Shown here one piece after another: positions 35,960-44,209 of a DNA stretch of 64,000 nt; the first letter of the stretch is position 1, and each line of letters starts with the position of its first letter. Where the stretch lies: the NCBI GenBank assembly GCA_034521755.1, contig JAXHMB010000007.1, positions 45,069-109,068 of the forward strand, written 5' to 3'. Under the pieces are notes generated by a model. The model made no database searches, was not told where the DNA came from, and was given only the letters and a program-made list of their open reading frames with translations. A program made the position numbers and the translations under genes. The DNA is from JAXHMB01 sp034521755 (lineage in GTDB: Bacteria > Bacteroidota > Rhodothermia > Balneolales > Balneolaceae).

Positions 35960-37037
35960 TTACCCTTTGCCTAATCCTGCTTCACGGGCCAGAACAATAG
36001 CTCTACTGCGTGAATCAACCTGAAGTTTATCAAAGATTCTGGTGTTGTGATTACGCACAGTCTTTGGACTTATATACAACCGCTCAGCTATTTCATCATT
36101 TCTAAGCCCTTTGGCAATTAAATCCAGCACATCACATTCCCGAGGTGTTAATTCAGGAAAGAGATCCTGTGCGTCTTTAGTCTTCACTTTCGACCCGGAC
36201 GAACCAATAAAACTTTTTACCTCTGCTACAAAACGCTTCCAGGCAGGCTCATCACTCATCATAATATGATTTTCACCTTCAAGTGGAATAAACCGGGCAT
36301 CGGAGATTAAAGATGCCAGCCTTCTGCCTGCTTCAAAAGGAATTACTTTGTCTCCCTTCACATGAAAAATTAAGTGGGGATGCTCAACCTGGCCGCCAAT
36401 GCTCAACATCAATCTGATGATAAGCTTCCCACAACCTAGCTGCCATTGATGGAGAAGCAGTTTGACGCTGTAACTCTGCCAGCCACTTATGATCTTCCTC
36501 TGAAGCCTCAGGCATAAGAAGGTCAGCAAAAATTCGGCGGAATATGTCTGTGTCTTCCCGTCCCCATCCTGCTTCAATCATTTCTGTTAGAGCTTTTGCT
36601 TCCCGCTGTTTTTTAACAGGAGCACTATCAGCCAGATTACCCTGACTATAACTATCGAAAAGGACAAGATGACTTACCCGTTCCGGATTGCGAACGGCAT
36701 AGGCCAAAGCTATAGGTCCACCCTGACAAAATCCCAGCAACGGGAAGTTATCAATACCGGCATCATCAATGATGGTTTCCAAATCAGTTACCCATGCATC
36801 CAAAGATAGCTCTTTAACTGAGCGGTCTGATAAACCAGAACCGCGCTGATCAAAACGAATAAGGGTATTATCTTTGGAAAATTCTTCAAACCAATGAGAC
36901 CAAATTGGTCCTTTCCAATCAAGATCAAGATGAGTGAGCCAATTGGCTACCCTTACCAAAGGAGGGCCTTCACCAGAAATAGCATAGGCAAGATTCACAC
37001 CGTCCGGAGCTGTACAAAAACGGATATCTTGTTCCAT
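35960..37037 (-). pseudogene. Alpha/beta-hydrolase - LuxR HTH fusion regulator, one frameshift
   Basis: The N-terminal segment (37037-36384) is an alpha/beta hydrolase: GEGPPLVRVANWLTH, RFDQRGSGLSDRS, LLGFCQGGPIALAYA (nucleophile here Cys within GFCQGG). After a single extra base near 36390 (CCAGGTTGAG) it continues with LIFHVKGDKVIPFEAGRRL and the catalytic-His region GENHIMM. A LuxR-type helix-turn-helix follows (LTPRECDVLDLIAKGLRNDEIAERL, SPKTVRNHNTRIF shown in part). The family couples a hydrolase-like sensor with DNA binding. It may regulate its neighbours, among them mddA. Restored length is about 358 residues. Confidence 0.82.
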
Positions 37038-37082
37038 AACCTATCACAACTGATTAGTTGAGAAGATACTTTTGATATATTA

Positions 37083-38269
37083 TTACTTATTTTTTGCCTC
37101 TGCCTTTTCTTTATCCTCAAGCCAGCTGTAAGGATAGCTGTCGTCATCAATCTTTTTAGCTTCGGTAGTCAGATACAACGGATAGAAGGTATCAATCATC
37201 ACAGCATATTCATCGGTCTCTTCCTTGCCGATACTGCCCTCGTACTTGCCGGGATGCGGCCCATGTGGAATGCCACCGGGATGCTGTGTGATACTGCCCT
37301 CGTCTACGCCTTTGCGACTCATGAAGTCACCTTCTACATAATACAGCACTTCATCGGAGTCCACGTTTGAGTGTGCGTAAGGTGCCGGAATAGATTTGGG
37401 ATGATAGTCAAATTTACGCGGACAGAAAGAGCACACCACATAATTATGTCCTTCAAACGTCTGGTGCACGGGAGGTGGCTGATGTACGCGTCCGGTTATG
37501 GGTTCAAAATCCTTGATGTTAAAAATCCATGGATACAGGTAACCGTCCCAGCCTACTACATCCAGCGGATGGTGCTCATACCAGTATGAAGTGATGCGCC
37601 CCTGTTTCTTAATTTTAACTTCGTACTCTCCTTCTTCATCAAAAAAGAGCGTATCTCCGGTAGGGCGACGAATATCGCGCTCACAAAAAGGACTATTCTC
37701 CAAAAATTGTCCCTTGTCAGACAAGTAACGATCCGGAATATCTATGGGCCCGGTTGAATCAACAGTGAGCATGCGGTTTTTTTCGGTTTCAAAAACCATC
37801 TGATAAATGGTGCCACGCGGAATGAAAATATAATCTCCATACCCAAATTCGAGGCGGCCAAACATGGTCTGCACATAGCCTTCACCCTCATGAATAAAAA
37901 GCAATTCATCATGCTCCCCGTTTTTATAGAAATAATCCATAGACTCAGTCGGGCGCGCCGCTCCAATTTGAACATCCTTATTGAAGAGCAAGTACTTTTC
38001 TTGCAGATTACAGGATCCCCGCCCTCTTCAATGTTGGCCGTACGCAAATGGTGATGACGCAACATGCCTTCATCCCATTTTTCAACCTTCACTTCCGGCC
38101 CCTGCTCTACCTTAAAAGTTCGGGTAGGTGGATTATGATGATACAATAGTGATGAAGATCCGTGAAAACCTTCGGCTCCAAACAGATGCTCTTGATACAG
38201 TTCCCCATCGGGACGACGAAACTGGGTGTGTCGCTTATGTGGAATTTTTCCAAGTTGGTGATAGATCAT
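37083..38269 (-). pseudogene. hmgA: Homogentisate 1,2-dioxygenase, frameshifted
   Basis: The N segment (38269 to about 38005) starts MIYHQLGKIPHKRHTQFRRP and includes GFHGSSSLLYHHNPPT. The C segment (about 37995-37083) has KDVQIGAARPTESMDYFYKN, DELLFIHEGEGYVQT, FCPRKFDYHPKSIPAPYAHS, and HPGGIPHGPHPGKYEGSIG with the iron ligands. Two extra A bases near 37998-38010 (GTAATCTGCAAGAAAAGTAC) separate them. The enzyme opens the homogentisate ring to maleylacetoacetate. hppD, which makes homogentisate, lies just upstream in the same direction. Restored length is about 393 residues, matching the bacterial two-domain form of this subgroup. Confidence 0.9.
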
Positions 38270-38301
38270 AACGGTACCTCATTGTTAATTAAACTCAAAA
38301 T

Positions 38302-38387
38302 GGAACACGGATGACACGGGTGCTACAGATTTACACAGATTATGTATCTGTGCAGACCTGCCTAATCCGCTTTATCTGCGTTCTATT
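38302..38387. repeat. Palindromic intergenic repeat, family A, copy 1
   Basis: An imperfect palindrome begins GGAACACGGATGACACGG and ends GCGTTCTATT, with an inner hairpin (CAGATTTACACAGAT / ATCTGTGCAGACCTG). It abuts the stop of hppD. Copies with the same ends lie at 40671-40760 and 47473-47575. It encodes nothing and resembles a REP/MITE-like element. Confidence 0.7.
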
Positions 38388-39534
38388 ACAGATTACCTCG
38401 TGCTTCCTGTTCTCTTTCAATAGCTTCAAAAAGCGCTTTAAAGTTCCCTTTACCAAAGCCCCGAGCTCCTTTGCGCTGAATGATCTCAAAAAAGAGGGTT
38501 GGACGATCAACCACCGGTTTGGTAAAAATCTGCAGCAGATAACCTTCATCATCACGATCAACCAGGATGCCCAATTCTTCTAGCTTATCAATGGGTTCAT
38601 CTATCTTGCCTACGCGGTCTTCCAATTCTTCATAGTAGGTTGTGGGAACATCCAGAAACTCCACTCCGCGATCTTTTAATTTCTTAACTGTTTTAATAAT
38701 ATCTCCGGTAAGCAGAGCGATATGTTGCACACCCGGGCCCTCATAAAAATCGAGATACTCTTCGATCTGAGATTTCTTCTTGCCGTCAGCAGGCTCATTA
38801 ATAGGGAATTTAATCATGCCTCGTCCACCGGCCATCACTTTAGACATCAGCGCAGAATATTCGGTAGAAATATCTTTGTCGTCAAAATGAATATACTGCG
38901 TAAAACCCATCACATCGCGGTAAAAATCCACCCAGTCATTCATTTTGCCTTTTTCTACATTACCTACGCAATGATCTACAAACTGAATACCCACCGGTTC
39001 AATACTTCCAAGCGTAGTTTCTTTAGGCTCAAAACCCGGCATAAAAACACCGTCATAATCCACGCGGCTTATGAGTGAGTGGATGGTATCGCCGTAGGTT
39101 TGAATAGCCGCTTTGCGCAGCGTTCCGTGTTCATCGCTCATGTCATGAGGCTCTTCTACCGGCTTTGCACCACGTTTTACCGTTTCTTCAAAAGCTCGGT
39201 CCACATCTTCTACATGCATGGCGATATCCCGCACGCCATCTCCATGCTTGGCTATATGTTTTGCGATGGGAGAATCGCTTGTTAAGGCGGAGGTCAGTAC
39301 AAAACGAATATTATTCTGCTCCAAATAATACGAAACATGATCACGACTTCCGGTTTCCAAACCACTGTAAGCCTTCAGTTCAAAACCAAATACTGTTTGA
39401 TAAAAATGGCAGGCCTGCTTGGCATTACCTACATAATGCTCAACATAATCAACATCCTGAAGACCCAGATGATCGTCAAATTGTTCTTCAACAGGACGTT
39501 CGAGGGTGGCAGAATCTTTGGTAGCAGTACTCAT
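38386..39534 (-). CDS. hppD: 4-hydroxyphenylpyruvate dioxygenase
   Basis: The 382-residue HPPD has the two VOC-like halves and the three iron ligands in context: FVDHCVGNVEKGK (His), GPGVQHIALLTGD (His) and PTLFFEIIQRKG (Glu). GNFKALFEAIEREQ closes the protein. It converts 4-hydroxyphenylpyruvate to homogentisate, the substrate of the next gene downstream (hmgA, about 117 bases away). It is divergent from the paa operon with 185 bases between. Confidence is very high. Confidence 0.97.
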   Translation of the reverse strand: MSTATKDSATLERPVEEQFDDHLGLQDVDYVEHYVGNAKQACHFYQTVFGFELKAYSGLETGSRDHVSYYLEQNNIRFVLTSALTSDSPIAKHIAKHGDGVRDIAMHVEDVDRAFEETVKRGAKPVEEPHDMSDEHGTLRKAAIQTYGDTIHSLISRVDYDGVFMPGFEPKETTLGSIEPVGIQFVDHCVGNVEKGKMNDWVDFYRDVMGFTQYIHFDDKDISTEYSALMSKVMAGGRGMIKFPINEPADGKKKSQIEEYLDFYEGPGVQHIALLTGDIIKTVKKLKDRGVEFLDVPTTYYEELEDRVGKIDEPIDKLEELGILVDRDDEGYLLQIFTKPVVDRPTLFFEIIQRKGARGFGKGNFKALFEAIEREQEARGNL

Positions 39535-39719
39535 AAGGTCGTTCCTCGCTAATTTCTTGATTTACAACTTTTTAACTTAATACTATAATATAGCGCGCTA
39601 GGCAGAACGACTCAAATAGAGTTTTTTATATGAAGTAAATTTCAACCCATACGTACTTGTGAATTTTGCGGTTCCTCTCTATGTTATAGAATTGTTATTA
39701 CCAATCAAATTTAATACCT

Positions 39720-40664
39720 ATGGACGAAAAAGCCCGAAAAGAAGCGTTCCAGGAACGCATAGATAACGGCGAAACCATTGAGCCCAAAGACTGGATGCCC
39801 GAGCGGTATCGCAGCCAGTTAATTCGGATGATGTCGCAACACGCGCATTCCGAAGTGGTAGGCATGCTGCCCGAAGGCAACTGGATCACCCGCGCTCCCT
39901 CCCTTCGACGTAAAATGATTTTATTATCCAAAGTGCAGGACGAAGCCGGCCATGGCCTGTATTTATACAGTGCTACTGAAACACTGGGTACCACCCGTGA
40001 AAAAGTCATTGATGATCTGCTTGAAGGAAAAGCGAAATACTCCAGCATTTTTAACTATCCTACACTTACCTGGGCCGATGTAATGGTTATTGGCTGGCTG
40101 GTAGACGGTGCAGCCATTATCAATCAGACCATGCTGGCACGCAGTTCTTACGGTCCGTATTCCCGGGCTATGGTGCGAATCTGTAAAGAAGAAAGTTTTC
40201 ATAAAAAGCAGGGCTATGAAATGTGTGCAACCATGGCACAAGGGACGCCTGAACAACAAGAAATGGTACAGGATGCTGTTAACCGCTGGTGGTGGGCTAC
40301 CATGATGATGTTTGGTCCGCATGACGATGATTCCCCCAACAGTGCTGAACTTATTAAGTGGGGTGTGAAGTCAAAAACCAATGATGAACTTCGCCAGAGC
40401 TTTGTTGACCGCCATGTAGAAGAGGCAAAAGCTATTGGCATTGAAATTCCTGACCCCGAGTTGGAATACAACGAAGAAACCGGCCACTATGATTTTGGGG
40501 AGATTGACTGGGATGAGTTTTGGAATGTCGTTAAGGGCAACGGACCCATGAATCGCGAGCGAATGAAAGCAAAACGTGAAGCTCATGAAAAGGGCCAGTG
40601 GGTTCGTGAAGCGGCCGAAGAATATGCCCGGAAACAGAAATTAAGCAAAGAAAAAGCATCTTAA
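39720..40664 (+). CDS. paaA: Phenylacetyl-CoA epoxidase catalytic subunit PaaA
   Basis: The 314-residue ferritin-like di-iron subunit has PaaA features: DWMPERYRSQLIRMMSQHAH, KVQDEAGHGLYLYSA (EXXH iron ligands), CKEESFHKKQGYEM (second E/H set) and DEFWNVVKGNGPMNRERM. With PaaC it epoxidises the ring of phenylacetyl-CoA. Length matches E. coli PaaA (309). It leads the paa operon, starting with ATG 39720. A palindromic repeat separates it from paaB. Confidence 0.97.
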   Translation: MDEKARKEAFQERIDNGETIEPKDWMPERYRSQLIRMMSQHAHSEVVGMLPEGNWITRAPSLRRKMILLSKVQDEAGHGLYLYSATETLGTTREKVIDDLLEGKAKYSSIFNYPTLTWADVMVIGWLVDGAAIINQTMLARSSYGPYSRAMVRICKEESFHKKQGYEMCATMAQGTPEQQEMVQDAVNRWWWATMMMFGPHDDDSPNSAELIKWGVKSKTNDELRQSFVDRHVEEAKAIGIEIPDPELEYNEETGHYDFGEIDWDEFWNVVKGNGPMNRERMKAKREAHEKGQWVREAAEEYARKQKLSKEKAS

Positions 40665-40670
40665 TTAATA

Positions 40671-40760
40671 ATAGAACACGGATAACGCTGGTCTAACAGA
40701 TCCATACAGATGCATTTTATCCGTGAGGATTCGCCCAATCCGTGTCACCTGTGTTCTATT
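40671..40760. repeat. Palindromic intergenic repeat, family A, copy 2
   Basis: The arms ATAGAACACGGATAACGCTG and CCAATCCGTGTCACCTGTGT then TCTATT form an imperfect hairpin of about 90 bases between paaA and paaB. Its ends match copies at 38302-38387 and 47473-47575. An in-frame GTG at 40742 lies inside it, which is why the longer paaB start is unlikely. Confidence 0.75.
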
Positions 40761-40780
40761 CAAAAGTGTTACACCAAATT

Positions 40781-41095
40781 ATGAGCGAAGAAAAAAAATC
40801 AGAAAACAATGACACCCAATGGCCGCTTTGGGAGGTATTTACACAGCCAAGAGACGGCAAACCACATGAACATGCCGGGAGCCTGCATGCACCTGATGCA
40901 GAAAAAGCGCTGGAAAATGCACGCGATGTATATGCACGACGGAAAGAGGCTGTAAACATCTGGGTGGTCCAAACAGAAGACATTACGGCGTCAACGCCTG
41001 AGGACCAAGGTCCATTCTTCGATCCGGCCAATGACAAACCCTACCGGTATCCCAAATTTTACAATCCACCTCGAGCAGTAAAGAAACGATCATGA
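40781..41095 (+). CDS. paaB: Phenylacetyl-CoA epoxidase subunit PaaB
   Basis: The 104-residue PaaB has WPLWEVFTQPRDGKPHEHAG, HAPDAEKALENARDVYARR and NIWVVQTEDITAS. PaaB is a structural subunit bridging PaaA-PaaC. The ATG at 40781 is chosen rather than 40742, since the first 13 residues of the longer frame come from the repeat and are not PaaB-like. The stop overlaps paaC by ATGA. Confidence 0.95.
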   Translation: MSEEKKSENNDTQWPLWEVFTQPRDGKPHEHAGSLHAPDAEKALENARDVYARRKEAVNIWVVQTEDITASTPEDQGPFFDPANDKPYRYPKFYNPPRAVKKRS

Positions 41096-41877
41096 GTACA
41101 GAAACAAAGACTCTCACAAAACAGAAAGCCTTTTTTGAATACCTTGTCCGCTTGGCTGATGATCGGCTTATTCTTGGCCACCGCCTCTCTGAATGGTGCG
41201 GACATGGACCAATACTTGAAGAAGATATTGCATTAGCTAACGTAGCACTTGACAATATCGGGCATGCAGCTTCCCTTTATGAATATGCTGCAGAAGTTGA
41301 AGGTAAAGATCGTCACCGCGATGATATTGTTTACTTTCGGAATGACCCTGAATACAAGAATCTTAAAATCGTAGAACTGCCTAAAGGCGATTTTGGCTTT
41401 ACTATTGCCCGGCAGTTTCTGTTCAGTGCCTTTAGCTTTTTCTTGTACCAAGGGCTGGCAAAAACAGAAGATAAACAATTTCAGGGCATGGCCGAAAAGC
41501 ATCTTAAGGAAATAAAATATCACCTGCGCCACAGCCGAGAATGGGTTCTTCGCTTGGGTGATGGTACCGATGAAAGCCACCAGCGAATGCAGGAAGCCTT
41601 TGATGAAATATGGACTTTTACCGGTGAGCTTTTTTATATGGATGAGGTTGATGAGCTGCTCATTGATAAAGGCCTAGGGGTTGATACATCTATTTTTAAA
41701 GAAAACTGGAAGAACCTGGTAACGGACGTAATTGAAGAGGCTACACTGACGGTTCCTGATTTTGATCAGTTTATGCAGAGCGGCGGACGCAAAGGGCTAC
41801 ACACAGAGCATTTGGGTCACCTGCTGGCAGAGATGCAGCACTTGCGCCGATCTTATCCCGACGCTGAATGGGAATAA
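41092..41877 (+). CDS. paaC: Phenylacetyl-CoA epoxidase subunit PaaC
   Basis: This 261-residue ferritin-like structural subunit has LGHRLSEWCGHGPILEEDIA, LANVALDNIGHAASLY, EIKYHLRHSREWVLRLGDGT, and a C-terminal GRKGLHTEHLGHLLAEMQHL. It forms the heterodimer core with PaaA. It overlaps paaB by 4 bases, showing translational coupling. Length is close to E. coli PaaC (248). Confidence 0.96.
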   Translation: MSTETKTLTKQKAFFEYLVRLADDRLILGHRLSEWCGHGPILEEDIALANVALDNIGHAASLYEYAAEVEGKDRHRDDIVYFRNDPEYKNLKIVELPKGDFGFTIARQFLFSAFSFFLYQGLAKTEDKQFQGMAEKHLKEIKYHLRHSREWVLRLGDGTDESHQRMQEAFDEIWTFTGELFYMDEVDELLIDKGLGVDTSIFKENWKNLVTDVIEEATLTVPDFDQFMQSGGRKGLHTEHLGHLLAEMQHLRRSYPDAEWE

Positions 41878-41879
41878 TT

Positions 41880-41971
41880 TAGAATTCTCAGTTATGAATG
41901 TTAAATGTTGAATTAGGTGCAATTCTTAAGATAATCACCCGTTTTTAATTCAACATTAAGCATTTAGAATT
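41880..41971. repeat. Intergenic inverted repeat between paaC and paaD
   Basis: The arms AATGTTAAATGTTGAATTA (41898-41914) and TAATTCAACATTAAGCATT (41946-41964) pair with few mismatches, and AGAATTCT-like ends extend the stem. It shares the TTAAATGTTGAA core with the repeat at 32100-32145. It is too long for a simple terminator and lacks a T-run, so it is a likely dispersed palindromic element. Confidence 0.65.
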
Positions 41972-42001
41972 AAAAATTTTCCTTAACAACGCTACGTAAT
42001 A

Positions 42002-42508
42002 TTGAGTACTGCAACTACATATAATGAAGAAAAGATCTGGAGTTGGCTAAAAGAAGTCACAGATCCCGAGATACCTGTATTAAATATTGTGGAAATGGGT
42101 ATTGCCAGGAATGTCGATATCGACGATGGCAAAATAACCATCAAAATTACTCCTACCTATTCCGGATGTCCGGCTATGTCAGCCATAGAAAAGGAAGTAA
42201 AGCTGAAGCTGGCAGAGAAAGGACTGGAGAATTTTGAAGTAAAAAAAGATTTTTCCGAGACGTGGACTACTGACTGGATGACTGAAGAGGCAAAGGCCAA
42301 GCTCAAAGATTATGGCATTGCTCCTCCCGGTAAAACTGCTGAAGATGATGACTTTTTGAAAAGCTTAAAGAGTACCAAAGTTGTCCCCTGCCCCTATTGC
42401 GATTCATTAGAAACAGAATTACAAAGTGAGTTTGGCTCCACCGCCTGTAAGGCCCAGTATTACTGCAATGACTGCGATGAGCCTTTTGAACACTTCAAAT
42501 GTATCTGA
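42002..42508 (+). CDS. paaD: PaaD, iron-sulfur assembly factor for phenylacetyl-CoA epoxidase
   Basis: The 168-residue protein has a MIP18/DUF59 domain (IWSWLKEVTDPEIPVLNIVE, TPTYSGCPAMSAIEKEV) and a C-terminal zinc-ribbon-like set CPYCDSLET, STACKAQYYCNDCDEPF. This is the PaaD layout. The start is TTG at 42002 (no ATG nearby fits). PaaD helps mature the epoxidase system, including PaaE's cofactors in other bacteria. No paaE follows here. Confidence 0.95.
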   Translation: MSTATTYNEEKIWSWLKEVTDPEIPVLNIVEMGIARNVDIDDGKITIKITPTYSGCPAMSAIEKEVKLKLAEKGLENFEVKKDFSETWTTDWMTEEAKAKLKDYGIAPPGKTAEDDDFLKSLKSTKVVPCPYCDSLETELQSEFGSTACKAQYYCNDCDEPFEHFKCI

Positions 42509-42600
42509 ATAAAAAAATTAGCTCGAGTCCTGTTTATTTTCCTTTCAGATTTAACTCACTTCTCTTATCATCAAGAAAAAGTGTAGCCTAATCATTCTCT

Positions 42601-43383
42601 ATGGAATCACTAATTACTACCACACTCGATAACAACGTTCTGACCATCACCCTAAATCGGCCTGATAAGCTCAACAGCTTCATCGAGCCTATGGCTAACG
42701 AGCTTCAGGAGGCCTTACATAAGGCTGCGGATAAGGATGATGTCCGGTGCGTCCTTCTGACAGGAAATGGGAAAGCATTTTGTGCAGGACAGGACTTGCC
42801 CGAAGTCACAAAGAAGGACGATAATTATGAGTTGGGTACTACTGTCAGGAACAGTTACAATCCGGTCATCAAAGGCATTCGCAGCCTCGAAAAACCAGTC
42901 GTCTGCGCCGTCAACGGAACAGCAGCGGGCGCCGGCGCCAATATTGCTTTTGCGTGTGATATTGTAATTGCTTCAGATCAAGCTAAATTCGTGCAGTCTT
43001 TCAGTAAAATCGGATTAATTCCCGACAGTGGCGGCACTTTCTTTCTGCCGCGACTTGTTGGCCTGCAGCGTGCCAATATTATGTACATGCTGGATGATAA
43101 AATCACTCCTGATCAGGCGGTAGAAATGGGACTCATTTATAAGAGTGTGCCTCATGATGACTTACTTGACGAGGCCAAACACATTTGCACTAAGCTGGCT
43201 TCGCTACCTACCAAGGGTTTTGGATTGTATAAACGGGCTATTAATGAATCGCTTCAGAATACTCTTGAGGAACAGCTAGAGCTGGAAGCAGACCTTCAAA
43301 CCGAAGCCGGCAATACCCATGATTATCATGAAGGCGTGCAAGCATTTCTGGAGAAACGGAAGCCGGAGTTTGAGGGAAAATAA
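42601..43383 (+). CDS. paaG: PaaG, epoxyphenylacetyl-CoA isomerase
   Basis: The 260-residue crotonase-fold enzyme has LNRPDKLNSFIEPMANEL, GNGKAFCAGQDLPEV (oxyanion hole) and SKIGLIPDSGGTFFLPRLVG. In the Paa pathway PaaG turns the ring epoxide into oxepin-CoA and later shifts a double bond. The position after paaD and the sequence fit PaaG better than PaaF. A minus-strand TA module begins only 4 bases after its stop. Confidence 0.93.
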   Translation: MESLITTTLDNNVLTITLNRPDKLNSFIEPMANELQEALHKAADKDDVRCVLLTGNGKAFCAGQDLPEVTKKDDNYELGTTVRNSYNPVIKGIRSLEKPVVCAVNGTAAGAGANIAFACDIVIASDQAKFVQSFSKIGLIPDSGGTFFLPRLVGLQRANIMYMLDDKITPDQAVEMGLIYKSVPHDDLLDEAKHICTKLASLPTKGFGLYKRAINESLQNTLEEQLELEADLQTEAGNTHDYHEGVQAFLEKRKPEFEGK

Positions 43384-43386
43384 ATA

Positions 43387-43809
43387 CTATAGATCCCAAA
43401 TACTTCTCACATACTTATCTAACGAAGTATTCGAAACACCATTTACCAATCGTTGATCAGCTGTATAAACATTACCATTTTTCTCGATAGCAGTAGCTAT
43501 AAAAGCAGCATCATATAACGTGACAGGAAGCGAAACAGATAACTCAACAGCTAGTCGTGATATCTCTGGATACTCTACTAACCTGTAGGGAAATGTTTTT
43601 CGCTTTTCATATTTTTGCAGCGCTTCATCCGATGTAATCTCCTTTTTGCGGACTTTTTTTGTGATTACGGCGTCAAGTTCGATTAAGAAAAGTGATGGTA
43701 CAAAGAAAAAAGAAATTTGTTCCAAGAGAACTTCAGACTTTGAAGATCCTTCTTCCAGAAAAAGCCATTTAACAGCAACAGAAGTGTCAATAACAAAAGA
43801 ACTACTCAT
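43387..43809 (-). CDS. PIN-domain ribonuclease toxin (VapC-like)
   Basis: The 140-residue PIN protein has the acidic site residues: D8 in VIDTSVAVKWLF, E in SLFLIELDAV, D in TLYDAAFIATA and D in NVYTADQRLVN. VapC toxins cleave RNA, often initiator tRNA. Its start codon overlaps the antitoxin stop by 4 bases. The pair stands antisense within the paa operon between paaG and paaH. Confidence 0.88.
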   Translation of the reverse strand: MSSSFVIDTSVAVKWLFLEEGSSKSEVLLEQISFFFVPSLFLIELDAVITKKVRKKEITSDEALQKYEKRKTFPYRLVEYPEISRLAVELSVSLPVTLYDAAFIATAIEKNGNVYTADQRLVNGVSNTSLDKYVRSIWDL

Positions 43810-44045
43810 CGCTCTCGATCTTCTCTTATATCCTTTGTGCTATCAGAAAATTTGCGACCCTCTTTTCTATATTTTTCCAAATCTTCACGCACCATTTTTC
43901 TAACTTCCTCAATATCCGGCCCTGCATACATTTCTAACAAGTTTTTTAGCTCTTCTTGTAGTGAACGGTTATTGGCAGCAGCCTTCTTCTTCAGCTTTTC
44001 AAGTACTTCTTCATCAATATTTCTTACTAATACATTTTTGGACAT
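43806..44045 (-). CDS. RHH antitoxin (FitA/VapB-like)
   Basis: The 79-residue antitoxin has an Arc/FitA-type ribbon-helix-helix NVLVRNIDEEVLEKLKKKAA plus NNRSLQEELKNLLEMY. An acidic/basic tail would wrap the toxin. I chose ATG 44045 over an in-frame ATG at 44105, because the family starts with the beta strand (SKNVLVRN). It precedes and overlaps the PIN gene, the normal antitoxin-toxin order. Confidence 0.88.
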   Translation of the reverse strand: MSKNVLVRNIDEEVLEKLKKKAAANNRSLQEELKNLLEMYAGPDIEEVRKMVREDLEKYRKEGRKFSDSTKDIREDRER

Positions 44046-44209
44046 AACAGTTGAGTTTTTGCTTATTGCTTGCATTATGATATCACTTTTCTTTATAACA
44101 TTCAACGACTTTTTTAAATAGTAATTTGATGGTCTTCCAAAGTTGGTTTTCCCTGATTATTCATTATTTTCAGACACATTGTTAAAGAACTAATTTTTAT
44201 CAATTCATA

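Noticed and set aside
39610..39628. Terminator-like hairpin ACTC-AAATA-GAGT with T-run between hppD and paaA
   Set aside because: The stem is only 4 bp in a divergent promoter region, too weak to claim.
40742..40780. Longer paaB start at GTG 40742
   Set aside because: The extra residues come from the palindromic repeat and PaaB homologues begin near MSEEKK.
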